Assembly: GCA_041398825.1 (NCBI GenBank)
Contig: JAWKTX010000002.1
Coordinates: 496,001-560,000, forward strand
DNA: 64,000 nucleotides
Source of the DNA: Planctomycetaceae bacterium
GTDB taxonomy: Bacteria > Planctomycetota > Planctomycetia > Planctomycetales > Planctomycetaceae
Direction of reading: 5' to 3'
Notes under the pieces: generated by a model
What the model was told of the DNA's origin: nothing
What the model saw: only the letters and a program-made list of their open reading frames with translations
Databases searched by the model: none
Made by a program: the position numbers and the translations under genes
Shown: positions 18,755 to 27,949 of the stretch, piece after piece
How positions within the stretch are numbered: the first letter of the stretch is position 1
Layout of the letters: the number at the start of each line of letters is the position of its first letter

Positions 18755-19642
18755 CTATTGCTCCGTCGTTGAGTCGTCTTCACCGAAGGGTAGCAATCTC
18801 AGACGATTCACGATGTGACGAGTACAGTATTCCGAGCATGCGTCGAGGAATTCCTGCTCGGACTTCTTCAGAAAAGTCACACATAGCTGTATGAACAATG
18901 CAAAGATCAGTGCAACTAATGTGGTATCGAAGGCAATACCAAGTCCGCCGGTTACATCTTTCAATGCAGGCAACAGGGCGTCGGCTGAACCAGAAGCAGC
19001 ACTGATTGCTCCACCAAAGTTACCGATCGCCACGGACAAACCAAGAACGGTCCCAATAAAGCCAAGGATTGGGATCGCCCAGACAAAACCGGTCAACAGG
19101 ATGTATGACGTTTCAGAAACTGCTTCATCAGTCTCAGCCTGTGATCGCAGAATCTCATCAACGTCTGATACGCGGCCAAGATTTCGCAGGTTGGATAGTG
19201 CAATCGTAATCCGGTTCATCAGCACAAACTGTTTCGGATCATCAACAAGTTGCAGAATTCTGTCCATGACTGCATTGATAGTTCGAGGCGACAAAATGAA
19301 CTCAGCATCCTGTGGAACGATGTCGAATCCTAAACACCGTTTTTGCATTGCGAGCTTCCGCCATTTGATCACAAGGATCGCCAGACACCAGCAGGCAATG
19401 AACACTGTGAAATAGGGGATTGCCCCCTGATCAGTGAACTTGCTCTTGATTGACGTCCACGGGACTGCCAGCACTCCCAGGTAGAACGAACCTGTCAGCA
19501 GGATCGCAACGATGAGCGACAGCAATGTATTGACGCGAGTGAACCGCCCGCCCGGAAAGCTCAATCGCTGTTCAATGTCCATGCGATGCCATGACAGCAT
19601 GTCAGGCGGAGCAGTCAGTTCTTGGATTGTGCGGCTGGACAT
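18755..19642 (-). CDS. MotA/TolQ/ExbB-family proton-channel protein (island operon)
   Basis: The gene encodes 295 aa with four membrane segments. Two are near the N-terminus (LLSLIVAILLTGSFYLGVL, IPYFTVFIACWCLAILVI). A cytoplasmic loop of about 90 residues follows. The last two carry the family pattern (VWAIPILGFIGTVLGLSVAI and GLGIAFDTTLVALIFALFI). These proteins form pentameric proton channels that power rotation or force on a partner with one TM. In defence biology ZorA of the Zorya system belongs to this family. Here two single-TM rod proteins are encoded downstream. It sits 66 bp after the double-GYF gene. Confidence 0.9.
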   Translation of the reverse strand: MSSRTIQELTAPPDMLSWHRMDIEQRLSFPGGRFTRVNTLLSLIVAILLTGSFYLGVLAVPWTSIKSKFTDQGAIPYFTVFIACWCLAILVIKWRKLAMQKRCLGFDIVPQDAEFILSPRTINAVMDRILQLVDDPKQFVLMNRITIALSNLRNLGRVSDVDEILRSQAETDEAVSETSYILLTGFVWAIPILGFIGTVLGLSVAIGNFGGAISAASGSADALLPALKDVTGGLGIAFDTTLVALIFALFIQLCVTFLKKSEQEFLDACSEYCTRHIVNRLRLLPFGEDDSTTEQ

Positions 19643-19708
19643 AGGAAGGATTCAATTGGGCAAACAATGGAAGGCGACTTCAATTGGCATCAGAAACACG
19701 CATTTCGA

Positions 19709-20569
19709 TTATTCGGACGTTGCTGGCCGGGATGTATTGTTTTCGATCTTGATCAACACTCGCACAACTTCCAGCGCAGCAAGACAAGAAATGAACAACA
19801 GCCATAACATGACCATCTGTAACACCAGAGCAATTCCAGCAATCAGGACGACGCCTAGGATGATGGCGATGTCATTAAAACGGTTCTGTACTTCCTGACC
19901 CACCAGCACCATGAAACCGGATGTGACAGCAAGCGATAGCAAGACAAACATAATTCGGCAAGCCCCTTCCGCAACCAACAAGTACCGGGTCAGGCTCGGA
20001 TACTTGTAGATAGCGTCATCCGGCAGGCTGGCCCCTTTGGATGTGCCCATCAATACTTCCAGGAACGTGGCCTTTGGAATAACAGCCTTCTGCTGCGTCT
20101 GACGACGGTCGCCAACTGGAGAAGCTCCAGCGTCGGCAACCGACCCCATAAATTGCGGCAGATCCTGGGCCGGTGTCCAATCTTCCAGGCTTCCGTGCCA
20201 GACGCGGTCGCTGCCTTGCAATCGGCTGGTTGCCAGCATGGACTTGATTTCAGCAGCAGTGACAGGTCCAATGTTGTTGCGACCTTTGGCGTAATACCAA
20301 CCGGCGTCGCTGTTCTCCTCCACGGCTGGCTGAGAACCGCCAACTCCGGAATCCACAGCTGTTGCGGCTGCGACTACGGGTTCTTCGGACGCACTGAATT
20401 TAGACTCGAACAATCCGGGAATATCACCAGCTCGCTCCCAGTGTACCGCATCCTCTGAAAGCTCATGGTGCCGCCCGAGTCGCTTCTTGCGGATCTGCGA
20501 CACGATCTGTTCCCGACTGAGGGGACCTTTCACTTGTCCACGCACCCGGATGTAGTACGCATCGGCCAT
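19709..20569 (-). CDS. Double-GYF_2 membrane protein (island operon)
   Basis: I start at ATG 20569 (MADAYYIRVRGQVKGPLS), because the first GYF_2 domain begins there. The open frame continues upstream to 20686 but adds only unconserved-looking residues and overlaps the previous gene. The 286-aa protein has GYF_2 domain 1 (YYIRVRGQVKGPLSREQI), a linker, and GYF_2 domain 2 (WYYAKGRNNIGPVTAAEI). A linker and two or more TM segments follow at the C-terminus (ACRIMFVLLSLAVTSGFMVLV, IAIILGVVLIAGIALVLQMVMLWLLF). With the vWA protein it gives the operon three GYF domains, suggesting docking to proline-rich linkers such as those in the GAP1 and 539-aa proteins. Confidence 0.87.
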   Translation of the reverse strand: MADAYYIRVRGQVKGPLSREQIVSQIRKKRLGRHHELSEDAVHWERAGDIPGLFESKFSASEEPVVAAATAVDSGVGGSQPAVEENSDAGWYYAKGRNNIGPVTAAEIKSMLATSRLQGSDRVWHGSLEDWTPAQDLPQFMGSVADAGASPVGDRRQTQQKAVIPKATFLEVLMGTSKGASLPDDAIYKYPSLTRYLLVAEGACRIMFVLLSLAVTSGFMVLVGQEVQNRFNDIAIILGVVLIAGIALVLQMVMLWLLFISCLAALEVVRVLIKIENNTSRPATSE

Positions 20570-20640
20570 TCCAACACTCTTTCTGCTACAACAAAAATGT
20601 CGTTCGGAATTCAGATCTGACCCTGCATTTCGCAAGTCAT

Positions 20641-21744
20641 TCAGGAACCATTTATCAACCGGAAAACGGGGCGACCCTCTGGCCATGTCGGGTCCGCATT
20701 AGGAACCCCTATTTTTGTCGTGTCGGCTTCTGGATATGTCGCAATGTCGAACATCTTGACAGCACCGTCGGCGTTATCGCGACCGACAACAAAAAGCCTG
20801 GCCCCTTTTGCTTTAACCGGCACTGACGGCAGCGAAACGACCCAACGCCCGTCGGTGTCCTTGTGCATCCATCCGACCCACTGAGTCGCCGGACCAAGTT
20901 CTGATTTTTCCAGGCGGGAGCGATCCGCTGAGACCTGTTTCAGTTCTGCAAGTATTTCTGCCTGGCGGTTCTTCAAGTAGAACTCAGCATTGCTGCGATC
21001 CTTTGCTGCTCGCTTGTCATCAAACACAACCCAGTTCGTCAGTAGAGAGACTCCAGCCTGGTCCAAATCCTTCAGCAGCTTTTCCGCACGAACCCGGAAG
21101 AACTCGCTGTTTTCCGCTCCAAGCTTCAACAGCTTCTTAAGAGTCAGGAATCGAAGGATCGGATCGACTGTATCTGCGGCCAGCACCAGCTCGATGATGC
21201 GGAGCAGATCCTGCTCGAAATCCGGTGACTCTTCGGTCAACACTGGCATGATCTGACGCCAAAGTTTGGTTTGGGGTGACAGCCAGTCGTCCTCCTTCGG
21301 CCCGTCGGCACCAAACCTCACCTTCTGTCTGCCCAGTGTCTTGGACGCTGTTTGAGTACCGGTAGTCGTGGTGAAGTAGTTGAACCTGTAGATTGATCCC
21401 TCAATGGAGGGGATCTGGGGCGTGTAAAAGAGCTCTCCCTCCGTCGTCGTCACCAGATAACAACTGGAAATCGTGCGGGCTGCGAAGATGCCTCGAATGG
21501 AATCTGATAGTGTCCCGTCAGCCCCTGTCTTTCTCGATGCTACCGCCTTCAAGGCATTAAGACGATCGTCCATCTCCATGGGGCCGGGATACGGCCCCGA
21601 ATCTTTCAGGAATTTGCCGACTTCATCCACGAGCAGTTGGGCCTCGGCTGACCGAATTGTCTTAAAACTTACTGTGATCAGTTTTCTCCGGATATCGTTC
21701 CACTGCAAGACTCCCCGATACAGCATTTGCTCTTCATTTAGCAC
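20641..21744 (-). CDS. Island operon protein of unknown function, 367 aa
   Basis: It starts with GTG 21744, overlapping the end of the upstream gene by 7 nt, with GCGAAAGG about 12 nt upstream, so translation is coupled. It is helix-rich and soluble-looking. A short beta stretch occurs near 100-140 (CYLVTTTEGELFYTPQIP), a helical middle near 170-250, and a beta C-terminal part (WVVSLPSVPVKAKGARLFVVGRD). In the upstream-extended frame the junction reads FDQVLNEEQMLYRGVL, so it could instead be the C-terminal half of a fusion with the 614-aa protein broken by one base. No family is recognised. Confidence 0.75.
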   Translation of the reverse strand: MLNEEQMLYRGVLQWNDIRRKLITVSFKTIRSAEAQLLVDEVGKFLKDSGPYPGPMEMDDRLNALKAVASRKTGADGTLSDSIRGIFAARTISSCYLVTTTEGELFYTPQIPSIEGSIYRFNYFTTTTGTQTASKTLGRQKVRFGADGPKEDDWLSPQTKLWRQIMPVLTEESPDFEQDLLRIIELVLAADTVDPILRFLTLKKLLKLGAENSEFFRVRAEKLLKDLDQAGVSLLTNWVVFDDKRAAKDRSNAEFYLKNRQAEILAELKQVSADRSRLEKSELGPATQWVGWMHKDTDGRWVVSLPSVPVKAKGARLFVVGRDNADGAVKMFDIATYPEADTTKIGVPNADPTWPEGRPVFRLINGS

Positions 21745-23582
21745 CTGATCAAAACCTTTCGCTCGCTGAGTTCCGCTTGGGATTTCACCATGTCGCGAAG
21801 CTCGGTTTCGTACTTAGTGAGCCCACCCACGGATTCAGTGACTGCAGTCAAATCCCTGGCAATTTCCAGATTTCGACTAATCATTGAACGCTGCTGGTCG
21901 AGCTTGACCTGCAGTGCTTCCGCTGAAATCTTCAATGGTGGCGACACCCCCTTGCGACTAATCAGCTCGGAGACCTGAGCCAAAATTTCTGTGTATCCGT
22001 CAAGTCGATCCGGAGGCAAGTTGGCTGCCTGGTCGGTCAATTCAGCGAGGCTGTCACCGTAGGCCTGGTCGATCTGGTTCTTGCAGCGCTGTTTCTCCTT
22101 GATCCGAGATTGACTGGAAATGATGTTGGACTTCTCAGAAGCATTCTTTGTGAGGGAATTGGCCTTTCGCAATGCTTCGTCGGCTTCTGACAACTGCTCG
22201 ACGGTCGTTGCAGACTTTGACAGTCCGTCGGCTGTATGAATCAGTTCAGATATCTGTGACAATCGACCAGCCTCTGCAATCTGCAGACTTTCCAACTGTT
22301 GCCGGAGTCCCTGGATTTCGGGGGCACCAGCAACGACAGGTCGGCCTTCATCGACGCGTGCCAAATAACCTGTTACCGGTTCAAGCACGCCCGATTTCTG
22401 AGCCTCCTGAAGTAGTTGATTGAGTTGCGTCACATGACCATCAATTTCGGAACGGATTCCAATCTGTCGGACGAACAGAGAAACAGCGACAACTAATGTG
22501 ATGCCAGCCAACATGGATGCCGCAATAATCGCGGTTTGCTTACGTGAGGCTTGCGTTTGCAATGTCTCCATGCGATCCGCGAGTCGAGCCTCCAACTGCT
22601 GCGGCAGAATATGTTCGCGTCGGGTTGCCTGATGATAAAGTCGTTGCAGTTCGTCCAACTTTGCATTGTGTTCAAGGGCACTTTCAAGATCCTGAACTGC
22701 CTGAGCGTGTTCAGCCGCAATTCGCTCCTTTTCATTCTCGTGGTCGATCCACTCCAATGCCGGTCCGGCCACGTCGATGATCCCATCGTTGGGTGGCAGA
22801 TTGACGATCTGACACAAAGCATCAAATCGCTGTCGCAACTGCCTGGCGGTCTGCAGATCAAAGTCCGCAAATGCGTCAGACAGTTGATAGGAGATCGTTT
22901 CCATCTCCTTTCTTGACGATGTGCGTCGAAGGGATCTGTGAGCGTCTGCTGCCTGTTTCTGCAGGCTTGACGGAACTTTGACGCGCCAGTCGGTTGATGC
23001 CAGCTCTCGATCCAGCATCGCCAATTGTTCGAGGTCGGTCGCTCGGACGGCCTGCTCCAGCTGAGACTTGAGTTCTTCCAAGCGAGTCCGTTCAAATTCC
23101 AGTAGGTCTTTTTCCCATACCGGATTGTCCGGGTCTTTGGCGCCCAATAACCGTAACGTCTTGATACGCTCGGCCATCGGAGCACGGGATAATGACTGCA
23201 CCCGAAATCGATTCAACAGGCCTTCGACAGATGAAACCGCTGAATAAGCATCATTCAGTTCAGCGGCCAGATCTGACGGCAACGATCTAACGGGACTGAT
23301 TTCCGACTGCTCAAGACGCTCGTTCCATGCTTCGAATTCCGGAAAATCCAGGGCCGTAATCAGTTCGTTCAGATTTGGTTCGCGTTCTGCAAGGTCAATG
23401 GCTTCGGATCGCAGCCCCTGGCTTAGCAGCAACTCGACCTGCCTCAATCGCTTGCTGACGCCCGACACAGCCTCCTCCAGACGCGCAGCAAGATCCATCA
23501 ACTCTTCTTCAGGCACCTGAGTTTCACTGGAGAGGATTTGCTGAATCTCTTCGACCAGGTCGTTGATATCGTCAAGCATCAT
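21738..23582 (-). CDS. Membrane-anchored long coiled-coil protein (island operon)
   Basis: The gene encodes 614 aa. The first about 350 residues are almost entirely alpha-helical with heptads (LVEEIQQILSSETQVPEEELMDLAARLEEAV and onward). One TM segment follows (TAIIAASMLAGITLVVAVSLFV, near 350), then a second coiled-coil half. The acidic N-terminus is probably cytoplasmic. It looks like a scaffold or spoke spanning the inner membrane. It ends inside the start of the next gene. I recognise no enzymatic motif. Confidence 0.8.
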   Translation of the reverse strand: MMLDDINDLVEEIQQILSSETQVPEEELMDLAARLEEAVSGVSKRLRQVELLLSQGLRSEAIDLAEREPNLNELITALDFPEFEAWNERLEQSEISPVRSLPSDLAAELNDAYSAVSSVEGLLNRFRVQSLSRAPMAERIKTLRLLGAKDPDNPVWEKDLLEFERTRLEELKSQLEQAVRATDLEQLAMLDRELASTDWRVKVPSSLQKQAADAHRSLRRTSSRKEMETISYQLSDAFADFDLQTARQLRQRFDALCQIVNLPPNDGIIDVAGPALEWIDHENEKERIAAEHAQAVQDLESALEHNAKLDELQRLYHQATRREHILPQQLEARLADRMETLQTQASRKQTAIIAASMLAGITLVVAVSLFVRQIGIRSEIDGHVTQLNQLLQEAQKSGVLEPVTGYLARVDEGRPVVAGAPEIQGLRQQLESLQIAEAGRLSQISELIHTADGLSKSATTVEQLSEADEALRKANSLTKNASEKSNIISSQSRIKEKQRCKNQIDQAYGDSLAELTDQAANLPPDRLDGYTEILAQVSELISRKGVSPPLKISAEALQVKLDQQRSMISRNLEIARDLTAVTESVGGLTKYETELRDMVKSQAELSERKVLIRC

Positions 23583-23665
23583 TCCTGTACCTCCTCTCGT
23601 CGATCCTCAAGGATGAGTACAAGTTGCTCCAGCGGATTGGATGTATTTGATTCAGATGCAAACGG

Positions 23666-25285
23666 CTATGAAATCTTGACGCGTACACGAGTTGGTGTCA
23701 GATTCTCCTCAATCAACTGGTTCAACTCATTTTTCAAGAAAGAATTCGTCTCTTCTAACCTAGCGAGTGCATCTTTCAACCCGGCCTTTGCCTGAATGAG
23801 ACCGTCTTCAAGGGTATTTGAAGGCTTCTGCGGCTCCGAATTGGAAGCTGGATCCTCATCGACGATCAACGAATTCTTGGCATTATGTTTCTGCCATGTA
23901 TCCAGCAGTTTCTGACGGGATTCGATTGCTTCGGCGGCTGATCTTGTTTGTTTCATTATTCGCCGCAGGCTGCCGTTGTCAGGGATGACTTGCAGCGATT
24001 CCTTTGAACGCTGTGTTAGTTCATTCAAAAGTGTGCCCAGATCTTGTGCCCAGAGCGTGGTGGTGCCGTGAGCCTTGAAGCGATACTTCGGGGGCCGTGC
24101 TATAACCGTTTGAGTGTATTTCAATCCCCATTTGCTGTTCTCATATTTTTCGGTATTGGGATTAAAGTTCAAAGGAGCATCTTTCTCCATCGCGGCGTGT
24201 ATCGCGTAGGAGTTGAAATGAACTGTCACCGTCTGGTCTAAGCTAAGTTCCTGATCGTTCACGCTCACCACGACGTGATATTGCCATTCAGGCTGAAATG
24301 CATCCTCGTTGCCATCTTTCAGTTTCCATGTGGTACGTCCTTCAAAACGATGACGTGTATCGGGTTGGAGATTGAGCGATAGTGTCTGGAATTCACTCCC
24401 GTCGTCGTGTTCGAGTTCTACGTCAACTCTTATCGACGTGTCACTTGAAACCGCGTTGATCACTGTGGAAATGGACTCTGGAATGGCCACACGCTCAGTA
24501 TCTGATGCGCCATTCCTAATGTGGCGCCAATCTAACAACCGTTCAGTGTGAATGCTTTGTGGTTTTGACAAGGAGAACTGCTCATGCACATCGCCAATAC
24601 GGACATCCAACGGCACAAATAGGATAAGATGTCGAACTGTATCTGAAGCATCCCGTTGCCAGCGAAAGGACAAGTCATACATGCTTCTGTCCTTTTCGCC
24701 GCGTCGAGCTTTTAGCGTCATTTTGCCAAAGGTCTGTTCCGGACCACCATTCGACACATCTCTGCCAACCTTCACGTTCCACTCGCGCTGCTCTTCGCTT
24801 CCGGCTCCATTCTCGGAAGTGAGTTCTTCGTATTTCACGGTTAGTTCGCTCGGGTGGATAATTTCGAGGAATTGAGGGGACGCCGTAACCGTTAAATTTC
24901 GGAATTCAGAGTCAGTCAAGACCAGCGGCAAGGTCCGTTCACCACTTGCATTCGAAGCACTTGTCTCATCGGGGAATCCGAGATGCCCTGATTGGGTTCT
25001 GAACGAATTGTCATTACGGATAAGTTGAAATGGATCTCGAACGACTTCCGCCTCTGGAGCCGCTGCGTCTGTGATTAGCATTGAAGACTTTGGGATGTCT
25101 TGGGGTGGAGGCGTCGAATTCCCTTCGTCTTTCGATGGCCCGCTCGCCGGATCTGGTTCTATTAGTGGTGCGAGGTGAGCATCAGGGGCGGAGGAAGCCA
25201 GTTCTGTTCGCTTTGCAGGAATTTCCTCAGCAGGAGTTTCATTAATGCCCTTCTCATTCTTTGAAGCTGTCGGCGTCGTTGCCAC
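23666..25285 (-). CDS. Island operon protein, proline-rich N-terminus, function unknown, 539 aa
   Basis: It starts with GTG at 25285 and overlaps the GAP1 gene's 3' end by 32 nt. Residues 1-100 are disordered and Pro/Ser/Glu-rich (EGNSTPPPQDIPKSS), a possible ligand for the operon's GYF domains. Residues 115-380 are beta-rich (LVLTDSEFRNLTVTASPQF, YDLSFRWQRDASDTVRHLIL), like stacked Ig-type domains. The C-terminal 130 residues are helical and coiled (EDGLIQAKAGLKDALARLEE). No TM segment or active site is seen. Confidence 0.78.
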   Translation of the reverse strand: MATTPTASKNEKGINETPAEEIPAKRTELASSAPDAHLAPLIEPDPASGPSKDEGNSTPPPQDIPKSSMLITDAAAPEAEVVRDPFQLIRNDNSFRTQSGHLGFPDETSASNASGERTLPLVLTDSEFRNLTVTASPQFLEIIHPSELTVKYEELTSENGAGSEEQREWNVKVGRDVSNGGPEQTFGKMTLKARRGEKDRSMYDLSFRWQRDASDTVRHLILFVPLDVRIGDVHEQFSLSKPQSIHTERLLDWRHIRNGASDTERVAIPESISTVINAVSSDTSIRVDVELEHDDGSEFQTLSLNLQPDTRHRFEGRTTWKLKDGNEDAFQPEWQYHVVVSVNDQELSLDQTVTVHFNSYAIHAAMEKDAPLNFNPNTEKYENSKWGLKYTQTVIARPPKYRFKAHGTTTLWAQDLGTLLNELTQRSKESLQVIPDNGSLRRIMKQTRSAAEAIESRQKLLDTWQKHNAKNSLIVDEDPASNSEPQKPSNTLEDGLIQAKAGLKDALARLEETNSFLKNELNQLIEENLTPTRVRVKIS

Positions 25286-26464
25286 CTGAGGTCTCTTTAC
25301 GCTGCAGCCACTGAGGGTTTTTCTTTACGAGCCATACTGCTCCGGCAATGCCACAAAGAATGAAAACGACCAACGTAACGGCAAGCAATGCACCTGCGAG
25401 TTGACCATGAACTGCACGACGCGGTTGCATTAGATCATCAATTCGCTGTTCTGCGTTTCGCCGCTCTCGAAGACCTTCGATCGGAGGTGGGGATGATGGC
25501 GATGGCGACGAAATTGGATACGTCATCGGTTCGTTCGGTGCGTCCTGCGCATCAGACGCAAGATCGTTCCAGTCGGATTCCGTTACTGGTACTAAGTTTG
25601 GTTTTGTCGCTTCGGCCCCTGGCAGTTTCGGCTTAGCAGGTCGAGTGACGGCGGGAGTGGATTGCGTTACGCATCCGCTTCGAGCCAGTTGAACTAGTGA
25701 GCCACCGGTGGCGGCTGGCAGGGGCTGTGTCAGATCGACAACGCGAGCCTTGGCGTTATTGCGCAACGTGGTTGCCTCAGGCGTTCCGTCCAGTACAAAT
25801 CGTAACTGACATTCAATCCCCGCCAACAGTCGCGTGAAGTACGTACTAAATGTAATGTTCCAGCGTTGCGGCACAGCGGTAGCACGTCCAGCACTTCCCT
25901 CACCAGTCCCAGCGTGTCCATTCCTGGTCGAAAAATGACAGACACAGGAGAGGGGTCCTGCAACAACATTTCTGCGATTGCCCCTGCCCAGCCACCATCG
26001 CCAACCTGTGAATTCCAGATTTTCAGGACTACCGATTTCGGCAAGGCGGGCGACGCGATCGTTCGCGGTGGCACATTGCGAACGCTCCCATCCCATTTGT
26101 TCACCACTGTCCCCGATTCCGCCAGCAACCTAGCTGGCCCCACTGTCATCACCACCGGATTATTAATCACGACATGATGAGCCAGCTTGTTACTACGTCC
26201 GGTGTAATCCTGACCGGCATCAGCCACACGAGAAATCACATTCAACTTCCTGCCAGCCAGACGAAAGGTCACATGAGCGTAGTTGACTGGATTCAGTTTT
26301 GCATTGGGATCGTTCAGAGGAAACACATGCCGATATCCGCTCATCGCTTCAAGTCGTTCGGCCAGATTCAAACCCATTCCAGCTGTGCTGACGACCGTAC
26401 AGAATCCTCGACTCCCACTCTTTAACCCCTTTTCAGCTGACGTGTAGATGATCTCTTCAACCAT
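25254..26464 (-). pseudogene. GAP1-N2 (GTPase-associated protein 1) with C-terminal TM, frameshifted
   Basis: The N-terminal 200 residues carry the GAP1-N2 pattern: YTSAEKGLKSGSRGFCTVV, LERLEAMSGYRHVFPL-like sequence, LNPVNYAHVTFRLAGRK, VADAGQDYTGR and NKLAHHVVI. Near 25860-25880 the frame is lost by one base. The other frame continues the same domain with QRWNITFSTYFTRLLAGIEC, then a Pro-rich linker (SSPSPSSPPPIEG) and a TM (AGALLAVTLVVFILCGIAGAVWL). Total length is 1211 nt, one base short of 404 codons, so a single missing base restores 403 aa. GAP1 proteins are known from gene neighbourhoods with TRAFAC-type GTPases in predicted conflict systems, and here the GTPase is 52 bp upstream. Real mutation, slippage site and sequencing error all remain possible. 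Confidence 0.82.
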
Positions 26465-26516
26465 GTCGTTTCTCCGCGTTCATCTGACGATTCAGATCAG
26501 GACGGCAAGTTCCGTA

Positions 26517-27809
26517 CTAATGGACGTCAGGAGCCTGAGCGATCAATCCTGGGATGGTACGTTGAATTGCATAAAGCAGCGGGATTTCAGCCCAGGCGGG
26601 TTTGATGTCGGCTGGCCGCACTCCCAGTGCCATCCGGCCTGTTTCGGAGTCAATCTGAGAATCCGGCATCGACTGTGGCGAGCAGCCCAAAGCGCTGACC
26701 GGGATATATGTGACGTCCTCGGAAAACGCCTCCGCTGAAGAGACAATCTCGGGTGCAAGCTTCATCATCAGCTTTCGAAACGACTCCGAAATCTTCTTCA
26801 GTTGACGCACATCAAACTGATACAGCCCGTCAGCTCTTTGCTGCATCACCCACTCCTGCTTCAGTGGTTTACCGTTGGCGATCGGCGACCATGCGTCGTA
26901 CTTGGACAACACTACGATGAGCGGACGCTTGTCTCGCTGATCCTGGCCAAGCCCCAACTCAGCACGAATCCGTCGCGTGGCTTCCGTCAAAATGTGATCC
27001 TGTCGATACGCGTTCGCAAGATCCTGCAGTTGTGGATCACTGGATTTGCCGCCAAACATTTTGCGAACCTGTGTGTGCTGCGTTGGATCAAACACAAACA
27101 ACAAGGCACGGGCGACGGCCAGATGCCGAGTACCGGGCGTGTTGGCGTTTTGCCCTCCTGGCAGAAAATGTTCGCCAGCATTGTCATACAGACAAATGGC
27201 TCGTCCGTTCTTGCGAACTTCTTTGGCTTTCGGGTGCGAGGGCATTAGTCGTAGCCGAAACACAAAGGGCCGCGGCAGAAGCATGATGCGGTCCCGTTCA
27301 ATCTCAATCTGCTCGTATAGATCACCATCCAGTTCAGTTTTGGGGAGGGCGGCTAGCTTGTCGCGGCGAGAATTGAGGAACAACGTCTCTTCATACTCGT
27401 GGAGTTTATGATTGGCTTCAGGATCTGAGTCCTCAAAACTGATTGAGAAGTTTCGCGACAATGTGGTACGCAATTGCCAGAGAGACGAGGAGAGGAAGTA
27501 GGACTTACCTGAGCTCGGTGACCCTAGAATCGAAAAGAAAGATGAAGGCAACTCGATCACATCTCGAGGAATAACCAGATGGCACCTAGGACACGCCAAT
27601 TCACTACACTTCTCGCCCAGCGAATCAATGGCCTGACCTGTCACGCTAAATCGCGTGGGCAGGAACCGGCGTTGCCCTTCCGGGACCTTTGGATCGTCTC
27701 GCAAGGATGGATGGGACGAAATCCACTTAATCTCTTGCGGCTTGAATGTTAGCCAGCAATGCGGGCAGGTGATTTTTGCAAGCAAAGACTGTTGCTGAAC
27801 GTTGGTCAT
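26517..27809 (-). CDS. Zinc-ribbon TRAFAC-type GTPase (double-GTPase-2-like; island operon)
   Basis: The gene encodes 430 aa. Two CxxC pairs (Cys15/18 and Cys73/76) form an N-terminal zinc ribbon. The nucleotide-binding domain has the P-loop GSPSSGKS (96-103), switch-II-type DNAGEHF (209-215; D-x-x-G) and an NKxD-like LSKYD (301-305). Between the P-loop and switch II lies an unusually long helical insertion. The family is known as GAP1-associated GTPases in predicted bacterial conflict systems. The likely role is an NTP-driven switch that senses or licenses the membrane complex encoded downstream. The adjacent GAP1 gene strengthens the assignment. Confidence 0.87.
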   Translation of the reverse strand: MTNVQQQSLLAKITCPHCWLTFKPQEIKWISSHPSLRDDPKVPEGQRRFLPTRFSVTGQAIDSLGEKCSELACPRCHLVIPRDVIELPSSFFSILGSPSSGKSYFLSSSLWQLRTTLSRNFSISFEDSDPEANHKLHEYEETLFLNSRRDKLAALPKTELDGDLYEQIEIERDRIMLLPRPFVFRLRLMPSHPKAKEVRKNGRAICLYDNAGEHFLPGGQNANTPGTRHLAVARALLFVFDPTQHTQVRKMFGGKSSDPQLQDLANAYRQDHILTEATRRIRAELGLGQDQRDKRPLIVVLSKYDAWSPIANGKPLKQEWVMQQRADGLYQFDVRQLKKISESFRKLMMKLAPEIVSSAEAFSEDVTYIPVSALGCSPQSMPDSQIDSETGRMALGVRPADIKPAWAEIPLLYAIQRTIPGLIAQAPDVH

Positions 27810-27949
27810 GGTGGAATCGGAGGTTCGTTAGGATTAGGCAAGTCCCTGGCCGGAGAGTCTGCAGAACAGAAAACCGAGCCCCGGCAGTCTTCAGAGTCGA
27901 CGAAGGCAACTTGTCGCGTCGTCTTCCACCAAGCCGCGAATGCCTGAGG

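Noticed and set aside
15700..19642. Calling the channel module a Zorya system.
   Set aside because: No ZorB-type OmpA domain, no ZorC and no ZorD helicase or ZorE nuclease are seen. Only the MotA-family part is shared.
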